Positions 17,271-26,311 of a stretch of 64,000 nucleotides of DNA are shown here, one piece after another (position 1 is the stretch's first letter; each line of letters opens with the position of its first letter). The stretch covers positions 54,005-118,004 of the forward strand of contig CAVSBZ010000003.1 in the NCBI GenBank assembly GCA_963726315.1, in the 5' to 3' direction. Below the pieces are notes generated by a model, which did not search any database, had not been told where the DNA came from, and worked only from the letters and a program-made list of their open reading frames with translations. The position numbers and the translations under genes are program-made. The stretch is from FEB-25 sp963726315 (GTDB lineage Bacteria > Chloroflexota > Anaerolineae > Anaerolineales > UBA4823).

Positions 17271-19130
17271 ATGTCTGAAATTGCAGCAGCCAAACCAGAA
17301 GTCTTCACCAGGAAGGCCTCTGGACTCGTGCGTGTCATGTCTCCGTATTCAGCGTTTATCTATAATATATTAACCATGGGCTTGATCTTTCCATGGACTT
17401 ACCTGTGGGCACCCGGTTCACTGCCTGGCGGTCAGCTCGTTTGGGGGATCCTCCTGGCAATGATCATCGAGATACCGATTGCCTTCGTCTATGTTTGGCT
17501 TTCAACTGCCCTTCCACGGTCAGGTGGTGATTATGTATTTCAAAGCCGTGTTTTCGGTGGTGGCTTAGCATTTACCGTGGTGATGTCGGGTTTTGTGATC
17601 TGGATCCTACAGTGGGTGGCGCTCTCAGGCTGGCTGGTTTCATACCTGGGGTTTGCACCGCTCTTCCTCGGTCTAGGGGCGACGATGCACGTTGCTTCCT
17701 TATCCAGCCTGGGGATCTGGTTCACGACGCCAACAGGTATCATCATAGTCAGCCTCTTAAATGCCTTGGTTGCACTTATCCTGCTGGCAACAGGGTTTAA
17801 GAACTATGTTCGTTTCCAGCACGTCATATTTTGGGGCACAATTTTGTGCTTTGCAACTGTATTCGGTGTCCTATTTCTCACACCGGCTTCGCAATTCGTA
17901 GATCGGTTAAACGCTTTTGCGTTATCCACGAGCGGGGTAGAAAATTTCTACCAAACCGCGGTTGCTGCTGTAACGGCCGCTGGTATCGATCTCCACCCGC
18001 CGTTCAGCTTAATGGCTACCCTGTTAATCGCACCAATTGCATGGACCAGCTTGCAGTGGGCTACATACTCCGCTGAGCAGAACGGGGAGATCAAAGATGC
18101 CCGCAGTTTTAAGTCGCAGACGTTCATCATGGTTGGCTCGCTGATTGTCACCGGCTTACTACTGGCGCTATTGGCTTTTGGCATCCAACGTGTGGCTGGA
18201 TCTGAATTTCTCTACGTTGCAGGAGCAGGTTATTGGTCGCTGATAGCTGAAGCCAATATCAGCGGATTTAACCTTTGGCCACCTATCCTGGCGGTTGCTC
18301 TCACTGCCAGTCCAATTATTGTGTTGATCATTGGACTTGGCTATTTACTCAATGGCTTCCAGATTGTGTGCAACTGCTACATCGGTATGACGCGTGTGAT
18401 GGTCGCCATGGCGCTCGACCGACTCCTGCCAGAGTGGTTTAGCAAGGTTAATGAGAAATTTCACACCCCGGTCAACGCCCACCTGGGTTACTTCCTCGCC
18501 AGTATTCCAATAATCTTTGGCTATAGTCTGGTGACCAAACCATTCACATGGACGAGTCTCACTCTGGGTGTGACATTCGGTTGTGGTTATGTATTCATCA
18601 TCACTTGCCTGGCTGGAGCTCTCCTCCCTTACCGCGCCAAGGAGGTATATGAAGCTTCCCCCGGAGCTAAGTATAAAGTAAGCGGTATTGTTGGCTTGCT
18701 GTTCACCCTGCTCGGAGCAGGCGCTTTCGTTGGGTTAACCTGGGAGCTGGCGCCACAAGCCTTTGCGAACTATCCGACTCTTTCCTGGTTGGTAAGGTTG
18801 GGTTCCATCGTGGCGGTGATCATCTTCCTTTACCCGATGCGTCGATACCTGGCAGAGTGGATAAACGGAAAGCCGATGCCCTGGCTCTCTGCCCTGGGCA
18901 TGTTAGGTGGTGGGTTTGGTATGGCCATGGTAGTGGCGTTCCTGCTTTCACCGGCACTGGGCGTGCTCGGGAATTGGAACTTCACCGACTTTCCTAAGAA
19001 CATGCTGGCGCAGATCATCGCAATTGGAATCATCGTAATATCTGCGATATGGTATGTGTTAGTCAAGTCACGCCAGAAATCCAAGGGTATCAACGTGGAT
19101 TACGCTTTCAAGGAGATTCCGCCAGAATAA
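17271..19130 (+). CDS. APC family amine/amino-acid permease (copy 1)
   Basis: A 619-residue inner-membrane transporter with 12 or more predicted membrane segments. The first APC helix begins at about residue 25 after RKASGLVRVMSP, and the family-typical LPRSGGDYVFQSR follows at about 83-95. A central GMTRVMVAMALDRLLPEW matches APC transporters. The cytoplasmic tail ends in YAFKEIPPE, nearly the same as the ending of the second permease in this window (27407-29293). The protein is long for an APC member because of extra C-terminal segments. It is probably the uptake system for the amine degraded by the island. AAAGGAGG precedes the ATG. Confidence 0.9.
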   Translation: MSEIAAAKPEVFTRKASGLVRVMSPYSAFIYNILTMGLIFPWTYLWAPGSLPGGQLVWGILLAMIIEIPIAFVYVWLSTALPRSGGDYVFQSRVFGGGLAFTVVMSGFVIWILQWVALSGWLVSYLGFAPLFLGLGATMHVASLSSLGIWFTTPTGIIIVSLLNALVALILLATGFKNYVRFQHVIFWGTILCFATVFGVLFLTPASQFVDRLNAFALSTSGVENFYQTAVAAVTAAGIDLHPPFSLMATLLIAPIAWTSLQWATYSAEQNGEIKDARSFKSQTFIMVGSLIVTGLLLALLAFGIQRVAGSEFLYVAGAGYWSLIAEANISGFNLWPPILAVALTASPIIVLIIGLGYLLNGFQIVCNCYIGMTRVMVAMALDRLLPEWFSKVNEKFHTPVNAHLGYFLASIPIIFGYSLVTKPFTWTSLTLGVTFGCGYVFIITCLAGALLPYRAKEVYEASPGAKYKVSGIVGLLFTLLGAGAFVGLTWELAPQAFANYPTLSWLVRLGSIVAVIIFLYPMRRYLAEWINGKPMPWLSALGMLGGGFGMAMVVAFLLSPALGVLGNWNFTDFPKNMLAQIIAIGIIVISAIWYVLVKSRQKSKGINVDYAFKEIPPE

Positions 19131-19153
19131 AGAAGTTTCTCCCCTTCATAAAA

Positions 19154-19185
19154 GTGGTCAGCGCACAGGCGCTGACCACCATTTT
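19154..19185 (+). terminator. terminator after permease 1
   Basis: An 11-bp perfect G+C-rich stem (19154-19164 with 19169-19179, loop ACAG) is followed by CATTTT. It splits the plus arm between permease 1 and the second kinase. Read-through or an extra promoter would be needed for the genes after it. Confidence 0.8.
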
Positions 19186-19216
19186 CCTGAGCTTATAGTA
19201 GAATTTAAAATACCTC

Positions 19217-20116
19217 ATGCAGAGCATCGAAGAGATCATCGCCAGAATAGAAGATTGGAAAGGAAGCAATATTTCGATTCAGCCGATGACGGGAGGCCTG
19301 ACCAACTCGAATTATAAGGTGACCGTGGATGGGGCACCTTTCTTTGTCCGCGTGCCTGGTGAGGGCACTGAATTATTGGCAATAGACCGGAACAACGAAT
19401 ATTTTAATACCGATACGGCTGCAGCGACTGGGGTAGGTCCGAAAGTTCTTTATTATTTACCTGATTTACAGGTCATGGTTCTGGAATATCTCGAGGGCAC
19501 AACCATGTCAAACGCTCTACTTAATGCAACAGGCATGCCTGCGAATATTGCCACGGCGATCAGGCGCCTGCATGGCGGCTCTCGTTTTCTTACTGATTTC
19601 AATATGTTTCGATTGACCGAGTATTACCTTGAGATCTGTAAAAAGTACACTATTACCATCCCGGAAGGCTATCCAGTGAGACTTCATACGGTCAAGCAGA
19701 TCGAGCAGGCAATGGCGGTCCATCCACTGCCTGCTGTGCCCTGTAATAATGATTTGCTGGCTGAGAATTATATCTACGATGGAAATTCCATGCGCATCAT
19801 TGATTATGAATATAGTGGGAACAATGATCCATGTTTTGAGCTGGGAAACACCTGCCAGGAATTACAATATAACGAAGAAAGCATCGCTGAGGTGTGTGAA
19901 GCCTATTTTGACTACCGCAGGGTGGACATGATCTCTCGCATGAAGCTCTATATGATCATGTCTGATGTTGGCTGGGCGCTTTGGGCAGCGATCCAGGCGA
20001 AGATATCCAAGATTAATTATAATTTTTGGGGATGGGCGGTGGAACGCTGGGGAAGAGCAATTGAAAAAATGGATTCGCCTGCATTCCCGCAATGGCTTGA
20101 AGATGTTCAAAATTGA
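19217..20116 (+). CDS. choline/ethanolamine-kinase-like phosphotransferase (copy 2)
   Basis: A 299-residue paralogue of the kinase at 12487-13398. The nucleotide loop is GGLTNSNY (about residues 26-33). The catalytic loop is CNNDLLAEN (176-184), so the histidine of the usual HND is asparagine while catalytic Asp179 and Asn184 remain. The metal site is IDYEYSGNND (about 195-204). As with copy 1 it stands immediately before a DMGDH-like oxidase (22-base gap). The changed first position may alter substrate or rate but need not inactivate the enzyme. No strong ribosome site is seen before the ATG. Confidence 0.85.
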   Translation: MQSIEEIIARIEDWKGSNISIQPMTGGLTNSNYKVTVDGAPFFVRVPGEGTELLAIDRNNEYFNTDTAAATGVGPKVLYYLPDLQVMVLEYLEGTTMSNALLNATGMPANIATAIRRLHGGSRFLTDFNMFRLTEYYLEICKKYTITIPEGYPVRLHTVKQIEQAMAVHPLPAVPCNNDLLAENYIYDGNSMRIIDYEYSGNNDPCFELGNTCQELQYNEESIAEVCEAYFDYRRVDMISRMKLYMIMSDVGWALWAAIQAKISKINYNFWGWAVERWGRAIEKMDSPAFPQWLEDVQN

Positions 20117-20138
20117 ATTGGAAAGGCGGAATGGATAG

Positions 20139-22565
20139 ATGAAAGATCAAGCACGCGTCGTAATTGTGGGCGGAGGAATTGTCGGAGCAAATGTTGCTTA
20201 TCATCTAGCACTGCTGGGTTGGACGGATGTGGTTCTGTGTGAAAAAGGTGAGATTGCAAGTGGCGAGTCATCGCATGCCGCCGGGCTGGTGACCCAGTTT
20301 GCCACTTCGCAAACCTTAATGCAATTCCGCAAATACAGCATTGAGTTGTACAGTGGGCTACGCCTTTTTGATTACGTGGGTAGTTTGCGCGTGGCTTCAT
20401 CGAAGGACCAGCTTACTGAGATGCACCGCAGCGTAAGCCGTGCTAAAGGGATTGGAATGGATGCGGAGGTCATCTCGCCCGAGGAAGCGATCTCGATCAT
20501 GCCCCAGCTGAGCAAAAAAGACCTATATGGGGCAATTTACCTGCCCCGAGATGGACAGCTGGACCCGTATACCACCACAACCACGATGGTTCGCCTGGCC
20601 AAGGAGATGGGCGTAGAGGTGAAAACCTGTGTACGCGTGACCGGGTTCGAGCTCTCTTCCAAGGGTGAGATAAAGCGAGTGCTCACTAACCAGGGGGACA
20701 TCCATACAGAAATCGTGGTCAATGCAGCCGGTATGTGGGCACCCCAGGTGGCTGCCATGGCTGGGGTGCACATCCCGACCACACCGGTGGACCATCAGCA
20801 CATTGCATTGAAAGCTGTGACCGGAAATGAGTTCCCGCCCTCCACCCCCTGCCTGCGTGACCCGGATAACCTGGTATATATGCGCCAGGAAGCAGGCGGA
20901 CTGGTGATCGGTGGCTATGAGCCCAACCCACTGGCACGCTGGATTGATGGGGTACCCTGGGAGCACGGGGATACCACCTTACCGGCTGATTATGACCGTT
21001 TCGAACAACTTCTGGAAGGTGCTATCCGGCGCATCCCATTCCTTGACCATGCGGGCATCATCACCCTGGTCTGTCACCCAGGTGCTTATACCCCCGACAG
21101 CCAACCCATGCTAGGGCCGGTGGCAGGAGTACGCGGTATGTGGATTGCGGCGGGAATGTCATTGAATGGCTATGGCGGAGCAGGTGGGATTGGCAAGCTG
21201 ATGGCAGAGTGGATTGTTGAAGGCGAACCTTCACTGGATGTGTATGCCTATAAAGCGACGCGGTTCGGGAATTATTATGCCAACCCGGAATACGCCGCGG
21301 AGCGCACCCGCGAGGGGGTCAAGTACTATTACCGCTTACGCTTCCCCAATGATGAGAATGAGTGGGCCCGCCCCCACCGGGTAAGCCCGGTGCACTACCG
21401 CTTGCAGGAAATGGGTGCGGTGTTTGGTGAGAAGTTTGGCTGGGAGCGGGTCAATTACTTTGAGCCTGATAAACCCTGGCGCAGGATGGGCGCCGACCAG
21501 CGTGCCTGGGGTTGGAAAAAGCCCCCCTATTTTGAGCGGCTTGGACAGGAACACCAGGCTACACGTGAGCGCGTGACATTGTTTGATATGACCTCATTTG
21601 GAAAGATCGAGGTGAGCGGTGCGGGAGCCCTGGCGCTATTGCAGCGGGTGGCAGATAATAATATCGATAAACCGGTGGGTTCGACAATTTACACTCAATT
21701 CTTAAATACCAACGGTGGTGTAGAAGCGGACGTGACTGTCGCCCGCCTCGGAACAGAGCGGTTCTGGGTGATCACCGGTTCGGCTTTCATCGGGAATGAG
21801 CTGGCATGGCTGCGGATGAGTCAACAGGAGCAGGATGACTCGGTGAGCATTCGCGATATCACCCAGGAACTTGGTTGCCTGGCACTATGGGGACCCAAAG
21901 CGCGTTTCGTCTTGCAGAAGCTGACAACGGACGATATCTCGAATGAAGGTCTGCCCTACTTGCACGCCGGAATAATCCACATTAATGGAGTTTCCATTTG
22001 GGCGCAGCGTGTCAGCTACGTAGGAGAATTAGGATGGGAATTATACATACCAAATGAACGCTGCGAGCTGGTTTGGGATGCCATTCTGAATGCGGGTGCG
22101 GAATTTGGTATCGAGGTGGGCGGTTATAAGGTGCTGGACTCCCTGCGCCTGGAAAAGGGTTACCGCTACTACACCGCCGATGTCACCCAGCTTGAGACTC
22201 CTTATGAGGCGGGTCTTGGTTTCTGCGTGGATCTCAACAAGGAAGATTTTATCGGAAAACAAGCTTTGCTGAAACAGAAGCAGGACGGAGTAAATCGCAA
22301 GCTGTGCACCCTGGTGCTTGATGAGGCGTCTTACACTCAAATCTATGGCGGCGAGGCAGTCTATTACCAGGGGAAGGTCATCGCCCGGGTACGCAGTGGG
22401 GGGTATGGATTTACAGTGCAGAAAAATATTCTGTATGCCTATTTGCCGATTGAGCTGGCGAAGACAGGCACAGACCTCGAGATTGACTTGATCGAAGGTA
22501 AATTCCCAGCAAAGGTCACCCAGGCAGTATTATATGACCCGAAGGGTGAGAACTTGCGGATTTAA
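20139..22565 (+). CDS. dimethylglycine/sarcosine dehydrogenase-like flavoprotein with GcvT half (copy 2)
   Basis: An 808-residue paralogue of the oxidase at 10059-12494, with the same two-part build. The FAD domain has VVIVGGGIVGANVAYHL (7-23) and SGESSHAAGL, where His46 lines up with the FAD-carrying histidine although the preceding Trp is Ser. The GcvT-like domain starts near residue 460 (FDMTSFGKIEVSGAGALALL, YVGELGWELY) and is followed by the GCV_T C-terminal domain. The two copies differ enough to suggest different substrates, for example dimethylglycine and sarcosine in sequence. It lies in a tight run: kinase, oxidase, Rieske oxygenase, PfkB-like, MttB-like. Confidence 0.93.
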   Translation: MKDQARVVIVGGGIVGANVAYHLALLGWTDVVLCEKGEIASGESSHAAGLVTQFATSQTLMQFRKYSIELYSGLRLFDYVGSLRVASSKDQLTEMHRSVSRAKGIGMDAEVISPEEAISIMPQLSKKDLYGAIYLPRDGQLDPYTTTTTMVRLAKEMGVEVKTCVRVTGFELSSKGEIKRVLTNQGDIHTEIVVNAAGMWAPQVAAMAGVHIPTTPVDHQHIALKAVTGNEFPPSTPCLRDPDNLVYMRQEAGGLVIGGYEPNPLARWIDGVPWEHGDTTLPADYDRFEQLLEGAIRRIPFLDHAGIITLVCHPGAYTPDSQPMLGPVAGVRGMWIAAGMSLNGYGGAGGIGKLMAEWIVEGEPSLDVYAYKATRFGNYYANPEYAAERTREGVKYYYRLRFPNDENEWARPHRVSPVHYRLQEMGAVFGEKFGWERVNYFEPDKPWRRMGADQRAWGWKKPPYFERLGQEHQATRERVTLFDMTSFGKIEVSGAGALALLQRVADNNIDKPVGSTIYTQFLNTNGGVEADVTVARLGTERFWVITGSAFIGNELAWLRMSQQEQDDSVSIRDITQELGCLALWGPKARFVLQKLTTDDISNEGLPYLHAGIIHINGVSIWAQRVSYVGELGWELYIPNERCELVWDAILNAGAEFGIEVGGYKVLDSLRLEKGYRYYTADVTQLETPYEAGLGFCVDLNKEDFIGKQALLKQKQDGVNRKLCTLVLDEASYTQIYGGEAVYYQGKVIARVRSGGYGFTVQKNILYAYLPIELAKTGTDLEIDLIEGKFPAKVTQAVLYDPKGENLRI

Positions 22566-22588
22566 TTGAGCCCAGAGAGGATTTGTGC

Positions 22589-23863
22589 GTGAAGAAGAGT
22601 CATCAGGTGCGTATGGACAAGCATGAAATAACAAGCATAAAAAATTTATTAAATTCTCGTGAACCGAACCACGACTTGCCGAGACCGTTTTATCACAATG
22701 AAATCCTGTATCAAGCAGAGATGGAAGCCATCTGGAGGCAGGGATGGCTATTTGCCGGTCACTCATGCCAGATCCCCAACCCGGGCGATTACTTTGTTTA
22801 TGCCGTGGAAGATGATTCGGTGATCGTGGTGCGCGCTGATGACGGTCAGATCAACGCCCTTTACAACGTCTGCCGGCACCGGGGAATGGTGATCTGCCAG
22901 GTACCTGAAGGAAATATCAAGCGCTTTATTTGCCCTTATCACCAATGGACCTATGACCGCAGTGGGCACTTGCTGCTCCAGCATGGCATGCAGGAAGGTC
23001 TGGATAAGACCCAGCTCGGAATGCATCCTCTCCATGCCCGTGAGGTTGAGGGGCTGATCTTCATCAGCCTTGCCCAAGAACCGCTCGATTTCGATCCGGT
23101 TAAGTCGGCGATCGCCCTGGTTGCGAAACCTCAAAGACTGAGCCGAGGCAGGGTAGCTAAGATTATGGATTTTAATATCGAATCTAATTGGAAGCTGGTG
23201 TGGGAAAATAACCGTGAATGTATGCATTGTAACGTAAACCACCCGCAATATATCAAAGCTAACTTCGACCATTACAACGCGGATGACACAACACCTCGAG
23301 TCGCGGAGAGGTTGGAAAGGGTCACAGCTCGTCTTGAAGCGAAACTGGCCGCCCAAGGCATGTCTCTGCGCGCAGAAACAGGCATGACCGAATTTCCTGA
23401 CCCAGATCACGGGCTCTGGTATGCTGCCAACCGCACTCCTAATGAGCAGGGTTATGTTAGCGAAACCATGGATGGCAAGCAGGTGGCACCCCTGATGGGT
23501 GATTACACCGACCCTGAAGTGGGCACGTTGCGTATCCGCAGCCTGCCAAACTTTTGGATTCATGCCAGCTGTGACCATAGTGTGGCGGTGCGTCTCACCC
23601 CGAACGGACTCACCCACACCCACATCCGCATGATCTGGTTGGTGGCTGGGGAAGCGCAGGAAGGTCGGGATTACGATTTGACTGAACTGCTTCCGTTCTG
23701 GCAATTAACCGCGGAGCAGGATTGGAAAATTTGCACCAACCAACAAAAGGGTGTCAGCTCACACGCATACACACCGGGACCATTATCGACTTATAAGGAG
23801 TACAACCTTGACCGGTTCCTTCGTTGGTACCTGCAGGAAATGAAAGCGTACATCGAGGCATGA
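22589..23863 (+). CDS. Rieske-type aromatic-ring-hydroxylating/betaine demethylase-like oxygenase, alpha subunit
   Basis: A 424-residue Rieske non-heme iron oxygenase. The [2Fe-2S] ligands are in CRHRG (about residues 95-99) and CPYHQW (115-120). The mononuclear iron histidines are in NNRECMHCNVNHP (about 213 and 218). The overall pattern resembles glycine-betaine, stachydrine and carnitine oxygenases, which demethylate quaternary amines with O2. No reductase gene is next to it. A GTG start at 22589 is chosen because AGAGAGGA ends seven bases before it; TTG 22583 and ATG 22613 are alternatives. The stop overlaps the next start (ATGA at 23860). An oxygen-dependent enzyme is notable beside the corrinoid-type MttB protein. 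Confidence 0.9.
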   Translation: MKKSHQVRMDKHEITSIKNLLNSREPNHDLPRPFYHNEILYQAEMEAIWRQGWLFAGHSCQIPNPGDYFVYAVEDDSVIVVRADDGQINALYNVCRHRGMVICQVPEGNIKRFICPYHQWTYDRSGHLLLQHGMQEGLDKTQLGMHPLHAREVEGLIFISLAQEPLDFDPVKSAIALVAKPQRLSRGRVAKIMDFNIESNWKLVWENNRECMHCNVNHPQYIKANFDHYNADDTTPRVAERLERVTARLEAKLAAQGMSLRAETGMTEFPDPDHGLWYAANRTPNEQGYVSETMDGKQVAPLMGDYTDPEVGTLRIRSLPNFWIHASCDHSVAVRLTPNGLTHTHIRMIWLVAGEAQEGRDYDLTELLPFWQLTAEQDWKICTNQQKGVSSHAYTPGPLSTYKEYNLDRFLRWYLQEMKAYIEA

Positions 23864-24780
23864 GCCAGCCTCAACCGGTCTACGTTGGTTTTGGCATGCT
23901 CACCCCTGTGGCAATCATGGTGGTTGATCAGTTGCCACAACATAATTGCGGGGCATTGGTTAAGGAGGTAAGTGAATTCGTCTTTGACGATGCAGCCATC
24001 ATCGCCTGCTTGCTACGCCAATGGGATATGCCGACTGCCATGATCGGTACTACTTTGGGGGACGACCCGCGCGGCCACCTGTTGGCCGAGCAGCTGGGAG
24101 AATGGGGGGTGGATGGAGAGGTACGTTTTTCAAAGGAAATAAAAACCCCCTGGGAAGTGGACGTCTCTGATGAAACCGGGGCACGCACTTATTTCTGGCA
24201 GAGGGAACCGAAAGTGTTAGCCACCCTCGATACAGCTGACTTATCGCTGGTTCGAGAGGCGCGGATGTTATACGTGGATTGGTATGATGGTGACCACATC
24301 CTGCGCGCCATGGATGAGGCACTTAGGTACAACGTGCCGGTATTCCTGAATTTTGAACATGGACATGCAGACCCTGAACTATTGAAGCGTTATGCGAGTC
24401 GGGCACTGATCTGCCAGGCGACCACAGATGCCGCTCAACACGGGAAGGTATCCCCGTTGGAGGTGACGAGGAAACTGTTGGATAATGGTGTGCAGACAGC
24501 TTTAATTACAATGGCGGAAGAAGGCAGCCTGGTTGCACAGGGCGAGCAAGTCATCCGTGTCAAAGCTCCCCATGTTCATGTCGTGGATGGATGTGGAGCG
24601 GGTGCTACTTTTTCAGCTGGTTTCATCTATGGGCACCTGAGGGGTTGGATGCTTGAAGAATCGGTCCGCTTTGCGACCGCTGCAGCATCCTTAAAAGTGA
24701 CCCACCCTGGACTGAAAATGTCCACCATTCCAGAGATCCAGGAACTAGCTGGTCGTCTCGCCGTTGAGCATTTGGGTTAG
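23860..24780 (+). CDS. PfkB/ribokinase-like protein lacking the catalytic aspartate
   Basis: A 306-residue ribokinase-fold protein. The C-terminal signature, normally DTxGAGD followed by F, reads DGCGAGATF (residues 243-251). The aspartate that acts as catalytic base is alanine (Ala249). The anion-hole GAG is kept and the remaining fold appears complete (GFGMLTPV near the N-terminus, ALITMAEEGSL near 214). The protein may be inactive, may bind a ligand for regulation, or may use another residue. Its start is translationally coupled to the Rieske gene (ATGA overlap), so an upstream in-frame start at 23824 is rejected. The codons at the site are GGA GCG GGT GCT ACT, with no sign of a frame problem. 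Confidence 0.82.
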   Translation: MSQPQPVYVGFGMLTPVAIMVVDQLPQHNCGALVKEVSEFVFDDAAIIACLLRQWDMPTAMIGTTLGDDPRGHLLAEQLGEWGVDGEVRFSKEIKTPWEVDVSDETGARTYFWQREPKVLATLDTADLSLVREARMLYVDWYDGDHILRAMDEALRYNVPVFLNFEHGHADPELLKRYASRALICQATTDAAQHGKVSPLEVTRKLLDNGVQTALITMAEEGSLVAQGEQVIRVKAPHVHVVDGCGAGATFSAGFIYGHLRGWMLEESVRFATAAASLKVTHPGLKMSTIPEIQELAGRLAVEHLG

Positions 24781-24808
24781 CTGATCATCATGTAACCAGG
24801 AGAGACCC

Positions 24809-26260
24809 TTGATCAATTTTGCCACCCTTCTATCGCAGGAACAGGTTGAACGCACACACGCAGCCTCGCTTGAAATCCTTGAAAGCGTGGGTCTGCTGGT
24901 GCGAAATGAGCAAGCACGTGCGATCTTCAAACATGCGGGCTGCCGTGTAGATTCAGAGACACACAATGTAAAATTGCCAACCGCGGTGGTCGATGAGTTC
25001 CGCCAGATGCTACCAACGACCTTCACCTTTTGTGGTCGCGATCCACAGTTTGACCGGACAATTCCGCAAGATGGTCCGGTGATTGTCACTGGCAGCTCGG
25101 CTCCGGATGTAATCGACTTGGTGACCGGTCGCCCAAGACGCGCCCGATCAGACGATATCGCCCGTATTGCCCACCTGATCCAGGAGCTGCCGGCTTATGA
25201 CATCTTTTCGATCTCAACCCTGGCAGATGACGCGCCGCCTGGGCAGTTCACCCTGGCTCGCCTGTATCCATCGCTGAAGTATTGCCTTAAGCCGGTGCGC
25301 AGTACCACCAAGGACATGGCGGACATACAGGCGATCCTGCATTTTCTATACACCATTGCAGGAAGTGAAGCCGCCTATCGCGATCACCCTTTTGTGACCC
25401 ATCACTATTGTCCGGTCGTCTCTCCTCTAACGATGGATCAGCTCTCCACTGAAGCGGTCATTTTTTTCTGCCAGATGGGGCTGCCAGTCTATCCGAGTAT
25501 CGTTCCTAATGCTGGTCTGACATCACCCATGTCCATGGCAGGTACCCTTGCGCAGGGCAATGCTGAATTCCTTGCCATAGCAGTGTTGATGCAGATGGTG
25601 CGTGAAGGCACACCCACGATCTACTCCACCTTGCCAACCGTCGCCGATATGCGCACGGGCGCGTATGCCTCGGGTGGCATTGAGTGCGGCATGCTGCACA
25701 TGGCTTTTGCTCAAATGGCGCGCTTCTACAACGTGCCTTGTGGCGGATATATCGGATTATCCAATGCCAAGGTCAACGACGCCCAGTCTGGATACGAGAC
25801 CGGAATGTCCACTGTGGCCAGCGTCTTGGGGGGTGCGGACATGCTTAATATGGGCGGTCTGCTGGATGCCCTCAAAGCTTTTGATTTTGCCAAAGCGGTA
25901 ATTGACGATGAGATAGCCCAAATGCTCAAGCGTATGAAACGCGGTATTCTCTTTGGAGAAGAGGAACTTGCGCTGGAAGTGATTTCACAAGTAAAACCAG
26001 GGGGAAACTTCATGCTCAGCCCGCATACCAAAAAACGAATGAAGACCGAAGCTGTGCTCACCCGGATATCTGAACGCGAAGCTCGCGAATCATGGGAAAA
26101 GCGCGGCTCCCTGGATACAAACGCCCGCGCTATGCAGCGAGTGCGTGAGATACTGGCGCGTGAAAGTATGTCGATATTCGACGAAGAGGTTGAAGGTCGC
26201 ATCCGCAAGCAGTTCAGAGATTTAATCCCTGGAAAATTGGAAATACCTCCAGGTTTATAG
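24809..26260 (+). CDS. MttB superfamily (trimethylamine/glycine-betaine methyltransferase-like) without pyrrolysine
   Basis: A 483-residue TIM-barrel methyltransferase of the MttB superfamily, recognised from HAASLEILESVGL near the N-terminus, GSSAPDVIDL (about 92), VSPLTMDQLSTEAVIFF (about 208) and AKVNDAQSGYE (about 320). The last segment covers the place where methanogen MttB has pyrrolysine. Here the frame shows AAG GTC AAC and no amber codon, as in the non-Pyl branch that includes the betaine methyltransferase MtgB. Such enzymes move a methyl group to a corrinoid protein, but no corrinoid-protein gene is in the window. The start is TTG with AGGAGAG at proper distance. It would be a second demethylation route beside the Rieske enzyme. 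Confidence 0.88.
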   Translation: MINFATLLSQEQVERTHAASLEILESVGLLVRNEQARAIFKHAGCRVDSETHNVKLPTAVVDEFRQMLPTTFTFCGRDPQFDRTIPQDGPVIVTGSSAPDVIDLVTGRPRRARSDDIARIAHLIQELPAYDIFSISTLADDAPPGQFTLARLYPSLKYCLKPVRSTTKDMADIQAILHFLYTIAGSEAAYRDHPFVTHHYCPVVSPLTMDQLSTEAVIFFCQMGLPVYPSIVPNAGLTSPMSMAGTLAQGNAEFLAIAVLMQMVREGTPTIYSTLPTVADMRTGAYASGGIECGMLHMAFAQMARFYNVPCGGYIGLSNAKVNDAQSGYETGMSTVASVLGGADMLNMGGLLDALKAFDFAKAVIDDEIAQMLKRMKRGILFGEEELALEVISQVKPGGNFMLSPHTKKRMKTEAVLTRISEREARESWEKRGSLDTNARAMQRVREILARESMSIFDEEVEGRIRKQFRDLIPGKLEIPPGL

Positions 26261-26311
26261 GATCATTATAGAAGGAGCAGGATTGAAATCCTGACAGGAG
26301 AGAGGTATTCA

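Noticed and set aside
22763..23704. Long open frame of 313 codons on the minus strand inside the Rieske gene
   Set aside because: It lies fully opposite a gene with clear iron-binding motifs, is rich in histidine and arginine as shadow frames are, and has no family signature or ribosome site.
24809..26260. Pyrrolysine in the MttB-like protein
   Set aside because: The region AKVNDAQSGYE is read through ordinary codons; no in-frame TAG is present.
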